Shown piece after piece: positions 35,369-44,284 of a DNA stretch of 64,000 nt (position 1 is the stretch's first letter; every line of letters starts with the position of its first letter). Under the pieces are notes generated by a model that was not told the origin of the DNA, did not search any database, and was given only the letters and a program-made list of their open reading frames with translations. Position numbers and translations under genes: made by a program. The stretch is taken from contig JABZGR010000007.1 of the NCBI GenBank assembly GCA_015259125.1, positions 24,636-88,635 on the forward strand. The letters are read 5' to 3'. The stretch comes from Alloprevotella tannerae (GTDB lineage: Bacteria > Bacteroidota > Bacteroidia > Bacteroidales > Bacteroidaceae).

Positions 35369-35781
35369 TTTTTCTTACTTTCCATATAAGATTGGAGGAT
35401 AATGCACGCACTGATTTCATCGACTAATGCTTTCTCTTGTCGGCGCTTCTTTCCTAAACCTCCCGCTAACATTGCCTGATGAGCTAAGGTTGAAGTATAG
35501 CGCTCGTCATAGAAAGTTATAGGGATTGTTGGGAAATGTTGCTCCAATTGTTTGGCAAAAGCCTCAACACGGGGAAAATTCTCTGAAGGCTTTCCGTTTG
35601 TTTGGCGTGGCAGTCCTATTACAAAACGCTCCACATCCTCCTTTGTAGTATAAGCCTTTAAGAAATTTAACAACTCGTGGGTTGCAACAGTGGTCAGGCC
35701 GTTGGGTATGATTTGTAGAATGTCTGTAACCGCTATACCCGTCCGCTTTTTCCCATAGTCAATGGCCAATATCCTGCTCAC
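35365..35781 (-). CDS. ruvX: RuvX/YqgF Holliday-junction resolvase-like protein
   Basis: 138 residues, RNase H-like fold with AIDYGKKRTGIAVTD at the start, the GLPRQTNGKPSE motif and the DERYTST metal-site motif. In E. coli the homologue is needed for maturation of 16S rRNA 5' ends; resolvase activity is the other proposal. Lies 2 bp after serS and overlaps def by 4 bp. Confidence 0.93.
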   Translation of the reverse strand: MSRILAIDYGKKRTGIAVTDILQIIPNGLTTVATHELLNFLKAYTTKEDVERFVIGLPRQTNGKPSENFPRVEAFAKQLEQHFPTIPITFYDERYTSTLAHQAMLAGGLGKKRRQEKALVDEISACIILQSYMESKKK

Positions 35782-35783
35782 GT

Positions 35784-37058
35784 TTATTTTATAATCTCAC
35801 ATCCCATGTAAGGTTGCAATGCTTTAGGAATGCGAATGCCGTCAGGCGTTTGAAAGTTTTCAAGAAGTGCAGCCATAATGCGCGGCAAGGCGAGTGCTGA
35901 TCCGTTTAGCGTATGGCAAAGTTCGATCTTCTTATCTTGCTTACGATAGCGACATTGTAGCCGATTCGCTTGATAAGTATCAAAATTGGAAACCGAACTA
36001 ACCTCAAGCCAGCGCTTTTGCGCCTCGCTATATACTTCGAAGTCGTAGCAAAGAGAAGAGGTAAAGCTCATATCGCCACCACACAATAATAATATATGGT
36101 AGGGCAGTTCGAGTTTTTGTAGCAAACCTTCCACGTGGTCCAACATCTCTTGGTGACTTTGCTTGCTGTGTTCAGGCTTATCAATGCGCACAAGTTCGAT
36201 TTTAGAAAATTCGTGCAAACGATTAAGTCCGCGTACGTCCTTTCCATAGCTGCCGGCCTCTCTGCGGAAGCATTCAGTATAAGCACAATTCTTGATAGGT
36301 AAATTCTTTTCTTCCAAGATCACATCTCGATAGATGTTAGTGACGGGAACTTCAGCCGTAGGGATTAAGTAAAGATCATCCACTTCGCAATGATACATCT
36401 GACCTTCCTTATCCGGCAGCTGACCTGTCCCGTAGCCGGAAGCAGCATTGACAACGATTGGCGGCATTATCTCCGTATAGCCGGCTTTGCGCGCCTCGTC
36501 GAGGAAAAAGTTGATGAGTGCGCGCTGCAGGCGCGCTCCTTGTCCGATGTAGACGGGGAAACCGGCACCGGAGATCTTAACGCCGAGATCGAAGTCTATC
36601 AAGTTATATTTTTTCGCTAGTTCCCAATGGGGTAGAGGATTTTCCGGAATAGACGTCATCTTGCCGCCCTCTTTCACGATTATATTATCGTTGGCATCCT
36701 TTCCCTCAGGTACCTCTTCGTAAGGCACATTGGGTATCTGATAAAGCAATTCTGTGCGCTTTTCTTGCGCCTGCTTCATCGTTTCTTCAAGCGTCTGCGT
36801 TTTCGATTTCAAGGAGCTTACTTCTCCTTTTGTCTTTTCCGCCTCCTCTTTCAACCCTTGCTTCATCAAGTCGCCGATATGCTTGGAGAGTGTTTTGATG
36901 CGATTCAGTAGCTCATCTAATTGTGCTTGCGCTTCTTTTCGCTTATTATCAATCGCTAAGACAGCCTCAATGGCCTCTTTCGCATTGGGAAAATGCTTTT
37001 TCTCAAGGCCGCGTACAATGGCCTCTTTGTTTTCTATGATTTGTTTAATCGTAAGCAT
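35784..37058 (-). CDS. serS: Seryl-tRNA synthetase
   Basis: 424 residues, class II synthetase. The N-terminal coiled-coil arm (residues ~30-105) that grips the long variable arm of tRNA-Ser is followed by motif 2 (CFRREAGSYGKDVRGLNRLHEF) and motif 3 (NGSALALPRIMAALLENFQ). First gene of the serS-ruvX-def operon; TACTTTTG at 37097-37104 is the likely -7 box. Confidence 0.96.
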   Translation of the reverse strand: MLTIKQIIENKEAIVRGLEKKHFPNAKEAIEAVLAIDNKRKEAQAQLDELLNRIKTLSKHIGDLMKQGLKEEAEKTKGEVSSLKSKTQTLEETMKQAQEKRTELLYQIPNVPYEEVPEGKDANDNIIVKEGGKMTSIPENPLPHWELAKKYNLIDFDLGVKISGAGFPVYIGQGARLQRALINFFLDEARKAGYTEIMPPIVVNAASGYGTGQLPDKEGQMYHCEVDDLYLIPTAEVPVTNIYRDVILEEKNLPIKNCAYTECFRREAGSYGKDVRGLNRLHEFSKIELVRIDKPEHSKQSHQEMLDHVEGLLQKLELPYHILLLCGGDMSFTSSLCYDFEVYSEAQKRWLEVSSVSNFDTYQANRLQCRYRKQDKKIELCHTLNGSALALPRIMAALLENFQTPDGIRIPKALQPYMGCEIIK

Positions 37059-37096
37059 AGCAAATCACGTAAATAATACGTTTCTTATTGAGAAAG

Positions 37097-37128
37097 CAAA
37101 AGTAAGAAAAAAATTTGAGCTATCTTTG
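37097..37128. promoter_or_regulatory. Divergent promoter region of serS and the HD gene
   Basis: A minus-strand TACTTTTG (37097-37104) and a plus-strand TATCTTTG (37121-37128) face away from each other within 32 bp, so their -33 regions must overlap. Confidence 0.55.
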
Positions 37129-37151
37129 CCGAAAAGAAATAAACTTTAGTT

Positions 37152-38375
37152 TTGGATAAATCTTTTTCTCATAAATCATCGCTTCTTATCAATGATCCGG
37201 TTTACGGCTTTACGCGTATTGCTCGCGGAGTCTTGACCGATATTGTGAATCATCCGCTATTTCAGCGCTTAGGCCGTATTCGACAACTTGGCCTTTCTTC
37301 GTTGGTCTATCCCGGCGCAGTTCATACGCGCTTGCAGCATTCCATCGGTGCTTATCATTTAATGTCTGAGGCCTTGAAGACCTTGGTGGAGAAAGGCATT
37401 TTTATTTTCGACGCAGAAGTAGAGGCCGCCCAAGCTGCCATCTTGCTGCACGATATCGGACATTGTGCTTTCTCTCATGTGCTGGAGCGTGTGTTTCTGC
37501 CCGACGTAACACATGAAAATATTACATTGCAAATGATTGAACAGATTAACGAAGAGTTTAAGGGCGCTTTGACGCTGTCTATTGAACTCCTTTCGGCCGA
37601 TTGCAAGAAGCCGTTTCTCCACGAACTCATTTGCAGTCAGCTTGATGTTGATCGCTTGGATTATCTTTGTCGTGACTCTTTTTTTGCCGGAGTGAGGGAA
37701 GGAAATATTGGGGCGGCCCGCATTATTCGCACTTTGAATGTGTATGACGACCACTTAGTTGTAGAAGATAAAGGCTTGTACTCTGTAGAAAATTATTTGA
37801 TGTCGCGCAGGATGATGTATTGGCAGGTATATCTCCACAAAACGGTGGTTGCTGCTGAAGAACTATTGAGATCTACGCTTAGAAGGGCGCAAACGCTGGT
37901 GCGAAATGGACACAAATTGTTCGCCTCACCCGCACTTTCGTTTTTCTTGACTCAGGATCAGCCACAGGAGTATGCAGATTGGCTAGATCATTATGCGGAA
38001 CTGGATGATAGCGACATCATATCAGCTATTAAAGTATGGCAACATTGCGACGATAAAGTGTTATCGCTTTTAGCTGAAGGCTTTATTAACCGCCATCTCT
38101 TTAAGGTAGAAGTCTTTGACGCTTCCGTACCTCCATCTATGCTGGACGAATGGAAAGAAAGAGTGGCTACAGTGCTCGCCATTTCTTTGGCTGATGCCGA
38201 TTATTTTGTGACAACGCGTGCCGTTTCAAAAGAATTATATTCGGAGCAGGACGATAAAATCGAAATTCTTTATCCTGATCAGACGATAAAGGATGTTGCG
38301 GCCGTCAGCCGCGTAATCAGTCCTGACGATAAACATCGTATGCAGAAGATATATTTATGTCATTACAGGTTATAA
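37152..38375 (+). CDS. HD-superfamily phosphohydrolase, TTG start
   Basis: 407 residues. Metal-binding HD motif at H100-D101 (LLHDIGHCAFSH), with an upstream His in HTRLQHSIGAYHLM and a downstream DVDRLDYLCRDS motif, as in the YdhJ/dGTPase-like group of Bacteroidetes. Substrate unknown, nucleotides being the usual guess. The start is a TTG at 37152: the -7 box at 37121-37128 leaves no upstream room, and the next in-frame ATG would lose the family N-terminus (NDPVYGFTRI). Convergent with, and overlapping by 6 bp, the membrane protein at 38370. Confidence 0.88.
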   Translation: MDKSFSHKSSLLINDPVYGFTRIARGVLTDIVNHPLFQRLGRIRQLGLSSLVYPGAVHTRLQHSIGAYHLMSEALKTLVEKGIFIFDAEVEAAQAAILLHDIGHCAFSHVLERVFLPDVTHENITLQMIEQINEEFKGALTLSIELLSADCKKPFLHELICSQLDVDRLDYLCRDSFFAGVREGNIGAARIIRTLNVYDDHLVVEDKGLYSVENYLMSRRMMYWQVYLHKTVVAAEELLRSTLRRAQTLVRNGHKLFASPALSFFLTQDQPQEYADWLDHYAELDDSDIISAIKVWQHCDDKVLSLLAEGFINRHLFKVEVFDASVPPSMLDEWKERVATVLAISLADADYFVTTRAVSKELYSEQDDKIEILYPDQTIKDVAAVSRVISPDDKHRMQKIYLCHYRL

Positions 38376-38882
38376 TCTGAGACAAAAGTCTTTATGTTGA
38401 TTTATTCGCGTCTTGATCCTATACAGACCATAACTCAATCCGATAGCTGCAGACAACGAAATGCAAAGTAATCGACTAATAACAAATTGAGTATTGAGCG
38501 ACTTAAAGATAAGATAGGTCGAACTGGCTGCTAATAGCCAGAGAAAGACGGAGAATAAGCAGCCCAACTTAAATTTCTGCCGACTCGTTACGGGAGCAGT
38601 TGCCGTCATCACAATAATAGCCAAAGCATATTGTATGGCCCACATTATGCCGGCCGAGAGTAGGGCGACAATGTCGTTGTAATGTGTCAGCATTAATATG
38701 ATTTGTGCTATAAGGTTCAACGTCGCCTGAGTGAGCAGTATGGTTAGCAAACCCATAGGTAAGACCAACAGCCAGCGAAGTGGCTTTGTAATCTGTTTCA
38801 AAAAGATAAAATCGAAAGTCGTATTGATGCATAGGTTTTGCCAATCTAACCCAGCTCTGTGTGAGTCTTTCATATTTTGCAT
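38370..38882 (-). CDS. Four-helix membrane protein of unknown function
   Basis: 170 residues with about four transmembrane helices (roughly 36-58, 70-94, 105-127, 132-154) and short charged ends. No family recognised. Its 3' end overlaps the HD gene's stop; its start lies 33 bp from the inverted-repeat motif at 38915. The gene is supported by its hydrophobic pattern and lack of a competing frame. Confidence 0.65.
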   Translation of the reverse strand: MQNMKDSHRAGLDWQNLCINTTFDFIFLKQITKPLRWLLVLPMGLLTILLTQATLNLIAQIILMLTHYNDIVALLSAGIMWAIQYALAIIVMTATAPVTSRQKFKLGCLFSVFLWLLAASSTYLIFKSLNTQFVISRLLCISLSAAIGLSYGLYRIKTRINQHKDFCLRL

Positions 38883-38914
38883 TGACCTTAATAAATGATG
38901 GGAAAAAGGTAATT

Positions 38915-38941
38915 TAACGTGAATTCGTCAAACTCACGTTA
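38915..38941. repeat. Copy 2 of the dispersed motif, as an inverted repeat
   Basis: TAACGTGA / TCACGTTA arms around an 11-nt centre; its reverse complement shares a 20-nt stretch (one mismatch) with 31886-31905. Confidence 0.6.
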
Positions 38942-39025
38942 TTTAGTTTGATCTTAGATCAACTTTTCGTTGTTTTGTTTAAAGTAAGAAAAGCCATGAT
39001 GTATCTAGGCTTATCTTTTCTCTCT

Positions 39026-40063
39026 TTAAGATTGGAAAGCATTAAAGCCTTGCGCAGTTAAGGGAAATTCCTGCCTATCGCGAGTTACGAGGTGTACGCC
39101 TTCTTCCTTTTTTGTAATAGCGCCGATGATATGGACGTCTTCTATTGCTTTTAACTTATCATACTCGCTCAAAGGAGTAGTAAAGAGTAGCTCATAATCT
39201 TCACCGCCATTTAAAGCGCAAGTCGTAACGTTCAAATTAAACTCTTCAGCGGCCGCAGCAGTTTGGTAGTCTAATGGGAGACGATCTTCGTAAATGCGAC
39301 ATCCACAATTGCTTTGATGGCAAATGTGTAAGAGTTCGGAGGAAAGTCCATCGCTCACATCCATCATCGCAGTAGGGTGGATCTGGGCTTTGCGAAGTAT
39401 TTCTGGAATGTCACGACGAGCTTCTGGCTTAATAAAGCGCTCAATCAGGTATTCACGTCCGGAAAAGTCTGGTTGAGCCGCCTCTGCGCCATTTTTCGGT
39501 TGCGACTCAAAGACGCGCTTCTCACGCTCCATTAGTTGAAGGCCTAAATAGGCAGCTCCCAAATTACCACTGACGCAGATCAAATCATTCTCTTGTGCGC
39601 CGTTGCGATAGACAATATTATGCTCATCTGCCTCGCCGATACAAGTTATACTTATCGCCAAACCTGTCAGCGAGCTGCATGTATCTCCCCCAACAAGATC
39701 CACTCCGTGGTGTTTGCAAGCCAAGCGTATGCCGGCATATAAATCTTCAGTCGCCTCAATGGAAAATCGGCGACTTAAGGCCAAGTTTACAACCAATTGG
39801 CGTGGCGTACCATTCATCGCATACACATCTGAAAAGTTTACCTGTGCTGCCTTATACCCTAAATGCTTTAAGGGCGTATAGACTAAATCAAAGTGGACGC
39901 CCTCCATCAACATATCGCTTGTCACGAGTACTTTCTTGTTCGGATAAGAAAGCACCGCACAGTCGTCTCCAACGCCTTTTTGTGTGGAATCGTTTATGTT
40001 CTTTAGGTCTTTTGTCAAATGGCGAATCAGACCAAATTCTCCTAAGGTCGAAATGTCAGTCAT
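39026..40063 (-). CDS. thiL: Thiamine-monophosphate kinase
   Basis: Phosphorylates thiamine monophosphate to the active cofactor, thiamine pyrophosphate, used by transketolase and KorB in this same window. 345 residues with the AIR-synthase-like fold: GEFGLIRHL, GVGDDCAVL (30-38), the VGGDTCSS loop and AMMDVSDGLSSEL; NGGEDYELLFT near the C-terminus is the ATP-site signature. Starts 9 bp after the small outer-membrane protein gene. Confidence 0.95.
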   Translation of the reverse strand: MTDISTLGEFGLIRHLTKDLKNINDSTQKGVGDDCAVLSYPNKKVLVTSDMLMEGVHFDLVYTPLKHLGYKAAQVNFSDVYAMNGTPRQLVVNLALSRRFSIEATEDLYAGIRLACKHHGVDLVGGDTCSSLTGLAISITCIGEADEHNIVYRNGAQENDLICVSGNLGAAYLGLQLMEREKRVFESQPKNGAEAAQPDFSGREYLIERFIKPEARRDIPEILRKAQIHPTAMMDVSDGLSSELLHICHQSNCGCRIYEDRLPLDYQTAAAAEEFNLNVTTCALNGGEDYELLFTTPLSEYDKLKAIEDVHIIGAITKKEEGVHLVTRDRQEFPLTAQGFNAFQS

Positions 40064-40072
40064 TGAATACGC

Positions 40073-40543
40073 TTAGAAATAATAACCCAACCCGATACGT
40101 AAGCCAATAGTGCTGCCTCGCGAGAAATCGTTGAGGCTTATCTTGTAATAGAGAGCAGGCTCAACGGCTACATAATGATTAAGATAGAAAGTGTAGCCCA
40201 CTTCTAAAGGAACAACAATATCATTGTTGCCTGTAGAGGTGTGTTCGAATCCTCCACCGGCACTTAAGTACAAACCATTTTGCAAAATATAATAGCGTAA
40301 GCTTGCACCCAAACTGAGGGCATTGTATTTACGTGTGTGCTCGAAGCCGACATTTGCGTGTAGCATCCACGAATCTGCGAAAAAATAGCCTGCATCTGCT
40401 TGCACGCCAAAGCGTAGGTGCTCATTAGAATTATAACTGAGGCCTGTAAAGGACGTGCCAACGTATTTTGTACCTTCTTTAAATTGAGCTTTAGCTGTCG
40501 TTACCAAGAAAAGGAGCAAGAATAAAGAGACGATTTTTTTCAT
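40073..40543 (-). CDS. Small outer-membrane beta-barrel protein
   Basis: 156 residues: signal peptide (KKIVSLFLLLFLVTTAKAQ), then alternating strands of the OMP_b-brl type (ADAGYFFADSWMLHANVGFEH, EVGYTFYLNHYVAVEPALYY) and a C-terminal phenylalanine (GLGYYF), all typical of an eight-stranded barrel in the outer membrane. Function unknown. Transcribed ahead of thiL from a -7 box at 40577-40584. Confidence 0.87.
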   Translation of the reverse strand: MKKIVSLFLLLFLVTTAKAQFKEGTKYVGTSFTGLSYNSNEHLRFGVQADAGYFFADSWMLHANVGFEHTRKYNALSLGASLRYYILQNGLYLSAGGGFEHTSTGNNDIVVPLEVGYTFYLNHYVAVEPALYYKISLNDFSRGSTIGLRIGLGYYF

Positions 40544-40576
40544 TGTTACAATATTGTGTTACTGATTATTTGTGCG

Positions 40577-40584
40577 CAAAGGTA
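40577..40584 (-). promoter_or_regulatory. -7 box of the barrel protein/thiL operon
   Basis: TACCTTTG on the minus strand, 33 bp before the ATG. Confidence 0.55.
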
Positions 40585-40800
40585 CGGAATAAAACTTACA
40601 TCTTATCTGTTCCTAATTCTTTTTATATACTTCTTATTTTCTTTTCCTTTTGTAGGAAATAAGTTGGGTGCATCTTGAAAGTATCCTATATAAAGTCTGC
40701 TGGGGTGCGATAATTATTCTCCAAATGAAGGGAAAACGTGATGTGGAACGGCATAACTTTTAAATGCAACTATATTGTGAAAAAGAAATGGCGGATAATG

Positions 40801-40831
40801 TTGTTTGTTCATATTTATTAGACTAATTTTG
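40801..40831 (+). promoter_or_regulatory. Promoter of the alcohol dehydrogenase gene
   Basis: TTG at 40801-40803, a 20-bp spacer and TAATTTTG at 40824-40831; a purine-rich AAGAGG lies 5 bp before the ATG. Confidence 0.65.
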
Positions 40832-40860
40832 TCTCCAACAAACTCAAAAACTAAGAGGTT

Positions 40861-42027
40861 ATGCTAGGTAGTTTTAAGTATAATAATCCGACAATACTCT
40901 ATTTTGGCAAAGATGCGTTGAACTTTCTTCAAGAAGAACTGAACCAATATGGCCCCACTATTATGTTAAGCTATGGGGGTGGTAGCATTAAGCGCAATGG
41001 TATCTACGATGCGGTGATAGAAATTTTGAGGGCCTGCGATAAGCGAGTTGTGGAAGACCCCGGCGTAATGCCTAATCCTACGGCGGAGAAATTAAGAGAG
41101 GGCGTAAATCTGGCAAAAGCTAATAATGTAGATCTTATCCTTGCCGTCGGTGGAGGCTCTACCATAGATTATGCAAAGGCGGTCAGCGTAGCTGTAGATT
41201 GCGACAAGGATCCTTGGACATATTTCTTTTTAGAGAGAAACGAACCTCAAGGAAAGGTCGTGCCGGTAGGCGCAATTTTGACAATGGTGGGTACCGGATC
41301 AGAAATGAATGGTGGAAGTGTGATTACAGATTCAGCAACAGGCCTGAAAGTCGGCCACGTTTTTGCGGAGAATGTCTTTCCAAAATTTGCTATACTTAAT
41401 CCTGAGTTTACCTATACTATTCCTACGTATCATATGGTTGCCGGATTCTTTGATATCATGTCGCACATCATGGAGCAATACTTTAGCAATACAGATGATA
41501 ATGTGAGCGATTATCTGGCAGAAGGGCTTATGCGTTCACTTATTCATAGTAGTCGCATTGCAGTTCTAAATCCGCAAGACTACGAGGCGCGTTCTAACAT
41601 TATGTGGGTTGCTACTTGGGCCTTGAATACGCTTATTGGTAAAGGAAAAGATGGAGACTGGAATATCCATATGCTTGGTCAGGCAATAGGGGGCGTAACG
41701 AACGCGACACATGGTATGACGCTTGCTGCCGTAAGTCTGCCTTATTATCGCCGAATAATGAAGGCCGGACTGTCGAAGTTTGCGCGCTTCGCCACAAATG
41801 TGTGGGGCGTTTCAGCAGATGGGCGCAACGAGGAAGAAATAGCGGCAATCGGACTTGATCGATTGGAAGATTGGATGCGTGAGTTGGGCTTGGGGATGAA
41901 TGCAACAGACTTGGGGTTGAGTGAAACCAATTTGGAAAAAACGGCAGACGGCGTATTCTTGATAGGCACCGGCTATAAACCGCTTACGCGCGAGTTTGTG
42001 CTTGAGATATTAAAAGCAAGTCTGTAG
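40861..42027 (+). CDS. Iron-containing alcohol dehydrogenase (butanol dehydrogenase type)
   Basis: 388 residues, group III alcohol dehydrogenase. Nucleotide-binding GGGSTIDYAKAVS, the TGSEMNGGSVIT motif and metal-binding residues in MVAGFFDIMSHIMEQYF and NATHGMTLA are all present. The opening PTILYFGKD and the length match BdhA/YqhD-type enzymes that reduce aldehydes with NAD(P)H. In a fermenting anaerobe it may reduce butyraldehyde or detoxify aldehydes; substrate is inferred. Single-gene transcript with its own promoter and terminator. Confidence 0.9.
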   Translation: MLGSFKYNNPTILYFGKDALNFLQEELNQYGPTIMLSYGGGSIKRNGIYDAVIEILRACDKRVVEDPGVMPNPTAEKLREGVNLAKANNVDLILAVGGGSTIDYAKAVSVAVDCDKDPWTYFFLERNEPQGKVVPVGAILTMVGTGSEMNGGSVITDSATGLKVGHVFAENVFPKFAILNPEFTYTIPTYHMVAGFFDIMSHIMEQYFSNTDDNVSDYLAEGLMRSLIHSSRIAVLNPQDYEARSNIMWVATWALNTLIGKGKDGDWNIHMLGQAIGGVTNATHGMTLAAVSLPYYRRIMKAGLSKFARFATNVWGVSADGRNEEEIAAIGLDRLEDWMRELGLGMNATDLGLSETNLEKTADGVFLIGTGYKPLTREFVLEILKASL

Positions 42028-42052
42028 TTATTTAAGAATAATATCGCTCATC

Positions 42053-42080
42053 GGTCGATTTGCTTTATCGCAAGTCGACC
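42053..42080 (+). terminator. Terminator of the alcohol dehydrogenase gene
   Basis: GGTCGATTTG / CAAGTCGACC (one mismatch) with an 8-nt loop, followed by TCTTTTTTTG. Confidence 0.85.
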
Positions 42081-42322
42081 TCTTTTTTTGATAATAAGAA
42101 GTCGGGAAGTGCAACCAGTCTTCATTACTTATAAATTGTCTCATAATGATATATTATAGACACATACTGGGTAAATCGTTCAGAAGAACAGATAGCGATG
42201 TGTTGTATTTTCACGTAAAGACTTGAAAAATAATTTTTTATACTAAAATTCAGGTGTGACTTTAATTAGAGATTTCTCACAAAATCATTGAATGATCTTT
42301 TCTCAAAACTTGCTTTGCGTCT

Positions 42323-42410
42323 GTACCACCACGGAGGGACAAACCTCTCATCACGAGAGAACGCTTGTATCATCACAGGAGTACATTTCTATCATCGTGA
42401 GGTTAAAATT
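42323..42410. repeat. Repeat array E: four 22-bp units
   Basis: Units start at 42323, 42345, 42367 and 42389: GTACCACCACGGAGGGAC, CTCTCATCACGAGAGAAC, GTATCATCACAGGAGTAC and CTATCATCGTGAGGTTAA, each with a 4-bp spacer. Confidence 0.87.
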
Positions 42411-42675
42411 CAAACTATAGAGCGTGTTGTATTTATGATGGTTATATAGCTGTAAGTTAATTGATTGTGTGTTTTTATTTGGCTTATTTTGACTGTGGGT
42501 TTTCAATGGTATATCTCATCATTTTATAAAGAGTTGTTTTAAACAAAAGAGATTCTATGATGTTTGTTGGAGTAGGAAAGTAGAAAGATCGTTTTTTGTT
42601 AGCTTTAGGTTTGATAGTAGCCGCTTTACTATGTCTTGGACGGGAACTCAACAGGCGTAAAAAAGTAGAAATCGC

Positions 42676-42706
42676 TTTGCTCATATCGTTAGTTGTCGTA
42701 TTTTTG
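42676..42706 (+). promoter_or_regulatory. Promoter of guaB
   Basis: TTTG at 42676-42679, a 19-bp spacer and TATTTTTG at 42699-42706: an exact Bacteroidetes consensus, 25 bp before the ATG. Confidence 0.8.
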
Positions 42707-42731
42707 CATGCAATAAAAAGACCACGTAAAC

Positions 42732-44213
42732 ATGACTGCTGATTTTATTGCTGACAGAATCGTTATGGATGGACTCACGTTTGATGATGTCCTTCTCGTC
42801 CCTGCTTATTCGGAAGTGCTTCCGCGCACTGTAAATCTAAAAACCAACTTCTCACGCCATATAGAGTTACAAATTCCCTTTGTGACTGCGGCTATGGATA
42901 CCGTAACTGAGGCTCCGATGGCTATAGCTATAGCCCGCGAAGGAGGTATCGGTGTGATCCATAAAAATATGAGTATTGAGGAGCAGGCGCGCCAAGTTGC
43001 TATCGTGAAGCGTGCTGAGAACGGAATGATTTATGATCCTGTCACGATTCATAGAGGTAGTACGGTGAGAGGTGCCTTGCAATTGATGCATGAGTATCAT
43101 ATTGGCGGTATTCCCGTTGTGGATGATGATATGCATTTAGTGGGTATTGTCACCAATAGAGATTTGCGCTTTGAGCACAACCTGGATCAAAAGGTGGAAG
43201 ATGTTATGACCAAAGAACATTTGGTTACGACTACTCAACAGACAGATCTGCAAGGTGCTGCTCGTATCTTGAAAGAGAATAAGATCGAAAAGCTACCCGT
43301 GATTGATAAAGACGGAAAGTTGGTGGGTCTGATTACGTATAAAGATATTACCAAAGCCAAAGATAAACCGATGGCTTGCAAAGATGCAAAAGGTCGATTG
43401 CGCGTGGCTGCAGGCGTGGGCGTCACTGATGATACAATGCAACGTATGGATGCATTAGTACAAGCAGGGGCGGATGCCTTAATTATAGACACGGCGCACG
43501 GCCATTCACGCTTTGTTATTGACAAGCTGCGGGAGGCAAAGAGCTGTTTTAAAGATGTTGATATCGTTGTCGGTAATGTGGCAACGGGTGACGCGGCTCG
43601 AATGCTGGCAGAGGCGGGAGCTGATGCAGTCAAAGTGGGTATCGGACCGGGTTCTATTTGCACAACGCGCGTTGTGGCTGGTGTAGGCGTACCGCAGTTG
43701 AGTGCTGTCTACGATGTTGCTTGCGCTTTGAAACCATTTAATGTGCCCTTGATTGCCGATGGCGGTTTGCGTTATTCAGGAGATGTGGTAAAAGCCATTG
43801 CAGCCGGAGGCTTTAGCGTTATGATTGGATCTTTGGTAGCCGGAACGGAAGAAAGTCCGGGTGAAACGATTATCTTCAATGGCCGTAAATTTAAAGCTTA
43901 TCGCGGCATGGGAAGCTTAGAGGCTATGGAGAATGGCTCAAAAGATCGCTATTTCCAAGGTGGCGTGAAAGAGGTTAAGAAACTTGTTCCCGAGGGTATT
44001 GCCGGTCGCGTTCCGTATAAAGGTACTGTACAAGAGGTCCTCTTCCAATTGTGTGGTGGTTTACGTAGCGGTATGGGTTATTGTGGAGCTGAAACAATCG
44101 ATGACTTGCATAAGGCGAAGTTTACAAGAATTACAAATGCCGGTGTATTGGAGAGTCATCCGCACGATATATCCATTACTTCTGAAGCTCCAAATTATTC
44201 CAGACCAGAATAA
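42732..44213 (+). CDS. guaB: IMP dehydrogenase
   Basis: Oxidises IMP to XMP with NAD, the rate-limiting step to guanine nucleotides; GuaA at 2294 takes the next step. 493 residues. TIM barrel interrupted by two CBS domains (about 95-215). The catalytic cysteine is C310 in GPGSICTTR, followed by the flap region YRGMGSLEAM and the C-terminal GGLRSGMGYCG motif. An excellent promoter precedes it; ppiC follows after about 70 bp, so the foldase genes may partly be read through from guaB. Confidence 0.97.
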   Translation: MTADFIADRIVMDGLTFDDVLLVPAYSEVLPRTVNLKTNFSRHIELQIPFVTAAMDTVTEAPMAIAIAREGGIGVIHKNMSIEEQARQVAIVKRAENGMIYDPVTIHRGSTVRGALQLMHEYHIGGIPVVDDDMHLVGIVTNRDLRFEHNLDQKVEDVMTKEHLVTTTQQTDLQGAARILKENKIEKLPVIDKDGKLVGLITYKDITKAKDKPMACKDAKGRLRVAAGVGVTDDTMQRMDALVQAGADALIIDTAHGHSRFVIDKLREAKSCFKDVDIVVGNVATGDAARMLAEAGADAVKVGIGPGSICTTRVVAGVGVPQLSAVYDVACALKPFNVPLIADGGLRYSGDVVKAIAAGGFSVMIGSLVAGTEESPGETIIFNGRKFKAYRGMGSLEAMENGSKDRYFQGGVKEVKKLVPEGIAGRVPYKGTVQEVLFQLCGGLRSGMGYCGAETIDDLHKAKFTRITNAGVLESHPHDISITSEAPNYSRPE

Positions 44214-44284
44214 AGTAATTATTCATCTAAATAATAACATTTTGGGGAGATAGGTTTTCTCTCTTAATGCTTAAAAGCCCATAT

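Larger units (their letters stand above)
40544..40860. other. 317-bp divergent gap
   Basis: Carries the minus-strand -7 box TACCTTTG at 40577-40584 and the plus-strand promoter at 40801-40831; no further structure recognised. Confidence 0.6.
42028..42731. other. 704-bp gap before guaB
   Basis: Contains the terminator of the alcohol dehydrogenase gene (42053-42080), repeat array E (42323-42410) and the guaB promoter (42676-42706). The 11-mer CAAAATCATTG at 42280-42290 also occurs in the array D gap. Confidence 0.7.

Noticed and set aside
42484..42684. Open frame of 66 codons on the minus strand upstream of guaB
   Set aside because: Its start overlaps the guaB promoter, no -7 box precedes it and the protein is unlike any known family. 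Not impossible, but unsupported.
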